From assembly GCF_008831285.2 (NCBI RefSeq), contig NC_045139.1:17898354-17962353 (forward strand): a stretch of DNA of 64,000 nt, read 5' to 3'. Below are positions 59,250 through 64,000 of this stretch, in pieces. Position numbers and translations under genes: made by a program. A model generated the notes under the pieces. That model was not told the origin of the DNA. It worked only from the letters and a program-made list of their open reading frames with translations, and made no database searches. Numbering within the stretch: the first letter of the stretch is position 1; every line of letters starts with the position of its first letter. Source of the DNA: Nymphaea colorata. Its lineage: Eukaryota; Streptophyta; Magnoliopsida; Nymphaeales; Nymphaeaceae.

Positions 59250-60940
59250 TAAGCGGCACGTTTTACTCAAGGCATTAATCACATAATCTTAAGACCTTCA
59301 AATACATTGTAAAATGGATTGTAAAATGATTGGGAGACAACATATATAAATGAGTAAATGGTTGAGGGAAATAATAAGCAAGCAGATGTAAATAATGTTG
59401 GCAAAAACGGACACAAACCGCATGATTGTACTTTATAATTGAAGACAATGGCTCACAACAACATGTAAATAAGCACTTCCATCAAGTGCACAAGCAAAGC
59501 AAAATACTTATTCTACCTGAGCTCTAAAACTAAAACCCTTATCATCCAAGGGATCCCACAAATATATATTTTGTTGCACAATAATAAAACAAACAATGAA
59601 AAAATAATCTCAAGTAAAGAAGGATAAGAGAGAGACACTAATTTTAACGTGGAAAAGCCTCTAAAAAGCGGAAAAATGTCACCTAATTGAGAGTGATGAC
59701 CTTTCCACAACAAAAGAACTTCTTACTCTTGCCCTAATCTTCAATAATCAAAGACAAAAAAGTTTTTTTTTTTTTAAAAAAAAAAAAAAAACCCAAACAG
59801 TAATAGAATCTTTTTCTCCTTGGCAATCTCTCTTTCTCTTTTGTTAAAATCTGCCTAATGGCTTCAAACTTCAAAGGGCGAACATTAACTCTCCGTTTCT
59901 TTCTTTCTCTCTCCTCAATAGCAATTCAGACTTAAAAGCCCAAACCGCATAAAAAATATAGGATGCCAGCCCTCTTTTTAAAAAAATTAGTTTTAGTGCA
60001 CCATATTTATCAAAATCGCCCCTTTTTTATTTTTGTCGAATAGGAAGTGCTTTGCTTTTTCTTTTTTGCTTGGATGTAGATCCTCTACAAGAACGATCCA
60101 ATAGATGAATTTTACGGACAGGCACACACTCCGACATGCGGCGACGGAGGCGTTGGCCCACCGCTATAATTTTCTTTGCCAGTTGCTCGTTTGGCGGATT
60201 TGATTGTGCCAAACAAGTGCATTCATTCATGTTTGCTATATATCAACTGGCCAGCAAATGGGTCCAATTGGATCACGACTAAACATTAATGCATTTGGAT
60301 CATAAGGCAATATATATTGAAACACAGTTCAGACCAGATCGGGGTTTGATATATTCAGATTAATAGCAGATCCCAAGCGCCACATAAAAATGTAACAAAA
60401 CGATTGGTAGGACATCTGATCAGAGATGCTTTACCGTTAGAGGCCACGTTCTTTCTTGCTACAAAGTTTGATCCACTGGTTTTTCATAACTTTTATATTT
60501 GAAATGAATTGATTTTACTTATATGATTTGCAACCAAATGTAGAATTTCAATTCCAATCCAAAAGTGGTGCGAAGTTTATGATCTTAGTCGAGATTGAGT
60601 GGCATGCACTGGTGCACGCTGGGTAGCAAAGAGAAGGGGGGGTTTTCGTATTTTGAAATTTTTTTATAAAGAATTATATTTTTTAGACTTTTAACATTTT
60701 AATAATTCTTTTTTATGCTTATAATAAGCTAATTACCTTTCTATTTTAATCAAAGGGCATTTTAGCCATTATAATTTTTTAATGCACAAGGCTTGGTAAT
60801 CGCAGTCCATTCACAACGCCATTGTTTGATTCGCTGCCCCAAACTTCACGCCGGGCCCCACTCACCTGTGGGAGTCTCATGGGCGTGGTCCCCGCCATGT
60901 GCCCACATAATTTGGACTTTGGAGTAATCCCAAAGGACGC
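59250..60940. other. Spacer upstream of defensin copy 6
   Basis: 59,500-59,720 contains TTTAACGTGGAAAAGCCTC, a phrase frequent in plant retrotransposon-derived repeats. A poly-T/poly-A run lies at 59,763-59,790. No gene supported. Confidence 0.4.
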
Positions 60941-60951
60941 TGCTCTCCTTC

Positions 60952-60958
60952 TATAAAT
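60952..60958 (+). promoter_or_regulatory. TATA box of defensin copy 6
   Basis: TTCTATAAATAGCG, 43 bp before ATG 60995. Confidence 0.65.
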
Positions 60959-60994
60959 AGCGTCAGTTGGGTGTCACTAATTGCTATCAGAGCA

Positions 60995-61659
60995 ATGGCA
61001 TCTCCTCAGGGTCGCATTCTTCTCTTCCTCTCCTTTTGCCTGCTAGCCGTTGGTAAATCTCTCTCTCTCTCTCTCTTCCCGCTTTACTTAAAAGCATCTA
61101 CTGCTGTGCGTGTTCACTAATTTTCATGAGGACATGTAATATGCATAATTATCAATATTGCATTCATTGGCGCTACGGAATGTCATACGCCAACAAATAT
61201 ATATTATGTTCACATCTTGAGGAAAAGAATTCTCATATCAAATTCTGTGCCGCTGAAATTTTAAAGGCAGTAGATAAGATAGGAAACTACTACATCACCT
61301 CTGCAATTGCAGTACATGTTGAACAAGGCATATGATATAAGAACAACCTCAATGAGAAGCAAATGATGATCCTTTTGTGTATGCGTGTTTTTGGTCTAAT
61401 TCTATCTGGACTCCGTTGGTCGTTTGGTAATTGATGTGAAATATCATCGCTCTCTGTATCTGTATCTGTCTCTGTCTCTGAACCAGGGGGAATGGCGCAA
61501 GCTGGTGTAGATGGGATATGCTATTCTCAAAGCAAGCGGTTCAGTGGTGTATGCTTTAGCAGCAGCAACTGTGCACATGTCTGCCAAAGTGAAAGTAACT
61601 ACTACTACACGGGCGGTGATTGCCACCTCTTCCAATGCAGATGCTCACATCCCTGTTAA
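60995..61659 (+). CDS. Defensin-like peptide (copy 6), complete, 2 exons
   Basis: Exon 1 60995-61052 (short signal peptide beginning MASPQGRILLFLSFCLL, phase 1) and exon 2 61487-61659 give 76 aa. Eight cysteines spaced 10-5-3-12-4-1-3: it shares the short C2-C3 loop with copies 3 and 4 and the long, tyrosine-rich C4-C5 loop (NYYYTGGD) with copy 5. The stop follows directly after C8, so the usual xxKN tail is lost. The KN-TAG of the other copies survives just behind as AACTAG, in a way that suggests a point change created the earlier TAA. The intron has no MITE. AATAAA lies at 61815-61820. Predicted secreted peptide; specific activity unknown. Confidence 0.92.
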
Positions 61660-61669
61660 CTAGCGCTTC

Positions 61670-61880
61670 TTCCCTGTAACCGCTACTCGTTACACCGCAC
61701 CATTGAATAAATCCCGCGGGACGTAAACCTGCTTTCAAATAGTTTCTTGTGCTCCCACTCTATCCTTGTTCTGCTTCTTTTCTTTTGTGTTCGTATCTGC
61801 CTTCATAAAGCATAAATAAAGGCAGTCCTAGCTGCGCTAATGTACGTGTTGATATGCTCTTTGTCTAAGGGAGTAACATA
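61670..61880 (+). terminator. Conserved defensin 3' UTR with polyadenylation signal (copy 6)
   Basis: GTATCTGCCTTCATAAAGC and AATAAAGGCAGTCC match the 3' UTRs of copies 3, 4, 5 and the relic. AATAAA is at 61815-61820. Confidence 0.55.
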
Positions 61881-62816
61881 TAAACTAAAGCTTGTGTGAC
61901 CATGGTTTTGGTAATAATAATAACAATAAATAATAATAATAAATGTAATGACAACAAACACCATCTTCATCGTGATCCTCATCGTCGTCGTTATCATCAT
62001 CAACTTGGTTGCCTTTGACTCATCGTCAGGCAACCCTCATCCACATATTGAGGATTGGAGTCCATTCCGGCGTGCAAGCGCATGGCTAGTAAGCAAAATA
62101 TCTAGTAATATTTGCTTACCCCTAGTTGCACGATACTTTCTTGGCTTACATGCGGGAGAGGTTAATAATTAAGTAGCTTCCATATCTTCCAATAACAACA
62201 GCACATGGGTGTCCAAACAAATATTATAATTGACGTCCAGTTCAGAACTTCCCGATATTTTAAGAGCAAACAAATCTTACTAAAAGAAAATGTTAGATAT
62301 GGACTTGCATCCTGTTCAAATCCAAATTTCAGTGCTGCTCGTTTTAAATTGCAAGAACAAAATTTTTGTAGGTGTTCTGTCATGCACTCTGTATATAAAA
62401 TTTAAAATCATCAGCCGGCTATCTCTGCGGATAGATGGTTATTTTTTGTTTTTTGTCTTCATAAAACCATCACAAAAGTAGATTCTATCACACAAATTTG
62501 AGGCCAAGCAACTGGCCACCATAAATGTACGTTTTGCTATAGTTTTTAGCAATGCTAAATAAAAAGTAACCATGCAACCATAGAAATAGCCGATTGATTT
62601 TAATTCATGCACCCAATTTGTGTCCAGTGATTTACTTCTTGTTCAGTTAAATTTCAAGATACTGAAGGGTCCACTAGTGATGCAAGTTGGAGCTTCGAGT
62701 TTGGCCGTCACTCGATATATAAAAGCATATCACATGGAGTCATGTCGGGTGGGGCAGTCATAGCTTGATTTCCATTATAAGGATATCTCTCATTGTGCAA
62801 GAAGCCATAGAGAAAG

Positions 62817-62824
62817 TGTGTGTG

Positions 62825-62871
<47 letters not shown>
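62817..62871. repeat. Compound (TG)n(TA)n microsatellite
   Basis: About 8 TG units, then TCTA and about 18 TA units. Confidence 0.93.
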
Positions 62872-62872
<1 letters not shown>

Positions 62873-63237
62873 ATATTAAACAGATAACTACCAGACATTT
62901 GCGCACCAAACTTGATGAAAATTATTCGGGCTGTCCATCTCAATAAGATCTGATGATGGTGGAAAATAAGCTACAAAATATATATGCCCAACCATTTTTC
63001 CAAGAGTCCAAAGTATCCCTCCAAGGAGACAAGGGATTTTGTTTAAGGAAATTCATCTCTCTCACTCATCTCTCTCTCCCTCTCTTCCCTCTCCTTTGGA
63101 ATATAGTTTAGACTTTTTTAAAAAATAACTAGAATTTTATAGTTGCAACTTAAGTGTTGCCATCTAATCACTTGGAAATAGACGACCTAGATGATGTTAA
63201 TTAAAGTTTAGTATGTGAGGGTTTGGTAGCTACCTGC

Positions 63238-63286
63238 TATATGAGGGTCTGGTATATATACAAACAGGCTACCAGACCCTCATATA
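63238..63286. repeat. Perfect 17-bp inverted repeat with a 15-bp loop
   Basis: TATATGAGGGTCTGGTA (63238-63254) pairs exactly with TACCAGACCCTCATATA (63270-63286). A worn third copy (GTATGTGAGGGTTTGGTAG) lies at 63,211. It could be the meeting point of two inverted repeat copies. Confidence 0.85.
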
Positions 63287-63939
63287 CCGACTTAGAAGTT
63301 ACATGGTTGATCAGATGCTGGAGTTTAAGTTCCAAATCTAAAAACTATATTATTTTTCAGTAGTCCAAGGTACCTTAAAAGATGAGAGAGAAAAAAAGAG
63401 ATAAATGAGTTTCCTTAAATGAAACCCCTTTTGTATTTTGGGTTGTCTTTTGAACTCTATAAAAAACAACTTCACTCTTATATTTATAACTTAATTTTCA
63501 TCGTTAGATCTATTTAGAAATTAAGGGGGTATATGTTTCTCATCAAGTTTGGGATATGGGGGTCCAGTATCATTAAAAGGAATGAATTCAACTAATCTCG
63601 CTCTGTAACTGGTATTTTTTCTTTTCTTTTTTTCTCTCACTCAACTCCTTATTCACTTTTCCTTTTTCAAACCGTCTTCTCTACCTTAACTCCTACTTAT
63701 ATAAGACATTTAGAACATCAAGAAGAAAAGAGACTTTTGACATTTTCATTTCAAAATGAGCTATGTATTTGTTTGTGTGAATATGTTCCATATTGACAGT
63801 TGGACGTTAAAAAAGGGGGAAAAAGAAAAGGTTGTGAATGACTAAAATTTCTTGTGTTCTTTTTATCCCTTTTCTTCCAACTATGTTTGCGTATGGGATG
63901 GTTCTCTAGCTAGATCAGGATCACGTGGCTGGTCTGGAA

Positions 63940-64000
63940 TGAGGTTTTCTGCCTCAACTATCCAAAAGCAATATCTATTCAACTTAGTCAAATTCAAATC
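63940..64000 (+). repeat. Start of a further defensin-type repeat unit, cut by the window end
   Basis: CAACTTAGTCAAATTCAAA at the right edge resembles AACTCAGTCAAATTCAAA at 58,431 and AACTCAGAAAATTCAAACC at 42,836 and 48,026, all of which lie at the same place upstream of a defensin unit. Confidence 0.4.

Larger units (their letters stand above)
61890..63935. other. Distal flank of defensin copy 6 and repeats
   Basis: 62,430-62,600 (AGATGGTTATTTTTTG, ATAAAACCATCACAAAAG, TTTTTAGCAATGCTAAATAAA) matches the downstream flank of units 1 and 2 (46,560-46,690 and 52,120-52,250), so copy 6 belongs to the same kind of unit. A (TG)n(TA)n tract lies at 62,817-62,871. A dispersed repeat occurs twice between 63,000 and 63,510. 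No other gene supported. Confidence 0.55.

Noticed and set aside
1-64000. tRNA, rRNA or organellar DNA insertions
   Set aside because: I saw no cloverleaf-type sequence with A and B boxes and no rRNA-like stretch by eye. A tRNA scan would be needed to be certain.

Overview
This is nuclear DNA from a flowering plant. The genes are split by GT-AG introns of about 0.1 to 2.3 kb. Plant-only families are present (class I defensins, a BURP-domain protein, an organellar adenylate kinase, a peroxisomal-type polyamine oxidase). The intergenic DNA is AT-rich and full of (AT)n/(CT)n microsatellites, MITE-like elements and one complete Ty1/copia retrotransposon. Exon 1 of the adenylate kinase gene is strongly GC-rich, as in monocots and some early-diverging angiosperms, but I cannot name the species.

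Layout. At 1-690 (minus) lies the 5' end of a BURP-domain gene that runs off the left edge. 0.7-9.0 kb is mostly non-genic and holds one decayed exon-like relic (3.6-4.2 kb). 9.0-15.6 kb (plus) is a complete ten-exon polyamine oxidase gene of the PAO2/3/4 type (491 aa, C-terminal SRM), with two upstream ORFs in its leader. 16.6-16.9 kb (minus) is a one-exon gene for a 78-aa protein with an HABP4/SERBP1-like motif. 19.8-26.4 kb (plus) is a complete four-exon adenylate kinase gene (288 aa, N-terminal targeting region).

27.8-61.7 kb is a defensin cluster. Two genes are on the minus strand (27.8-29.2 kb, whose splice donor looks mutated, and 32.3-32.7 kb). Four two-exon genes are on the plus strand (45.7, 51.2, 55.4 and 61.0 kb). 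A further decayed unit at 58.4-59.2 kb keeps flanking and 3'-UTR sequence but no coding exon. The genes at 45.7 and 51.2 kb lie in a tandem duplication of about 5 kb units. The last bases of the window look like the start of another unit. Between the minus-strand and plus-strand genes sits a very young copia element (37,308-42,322) with two 371-bp LTRs differing at one base and a perfect 5-bp target duplication.

How the parts relate. The housekeeping genes (polyamine back-conversion, organellar adenylate balance, a possible ribosome-associated small protein) are unrelated neighbours. The right half is a multigene family growing and decaying by tandem duplication: six recognisable secreted 8-cysteine peptides in two sub-types (C5-C6 spacing of 6 or 4), shared promoters and 3' UTRs, and transposon insertions that help date the duplications. 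I saw no radically new system. The most interesting points are the defensin array with its broken and decayed members, the uORFs of the polyamine oxidase gene, and the recent copia insertion.
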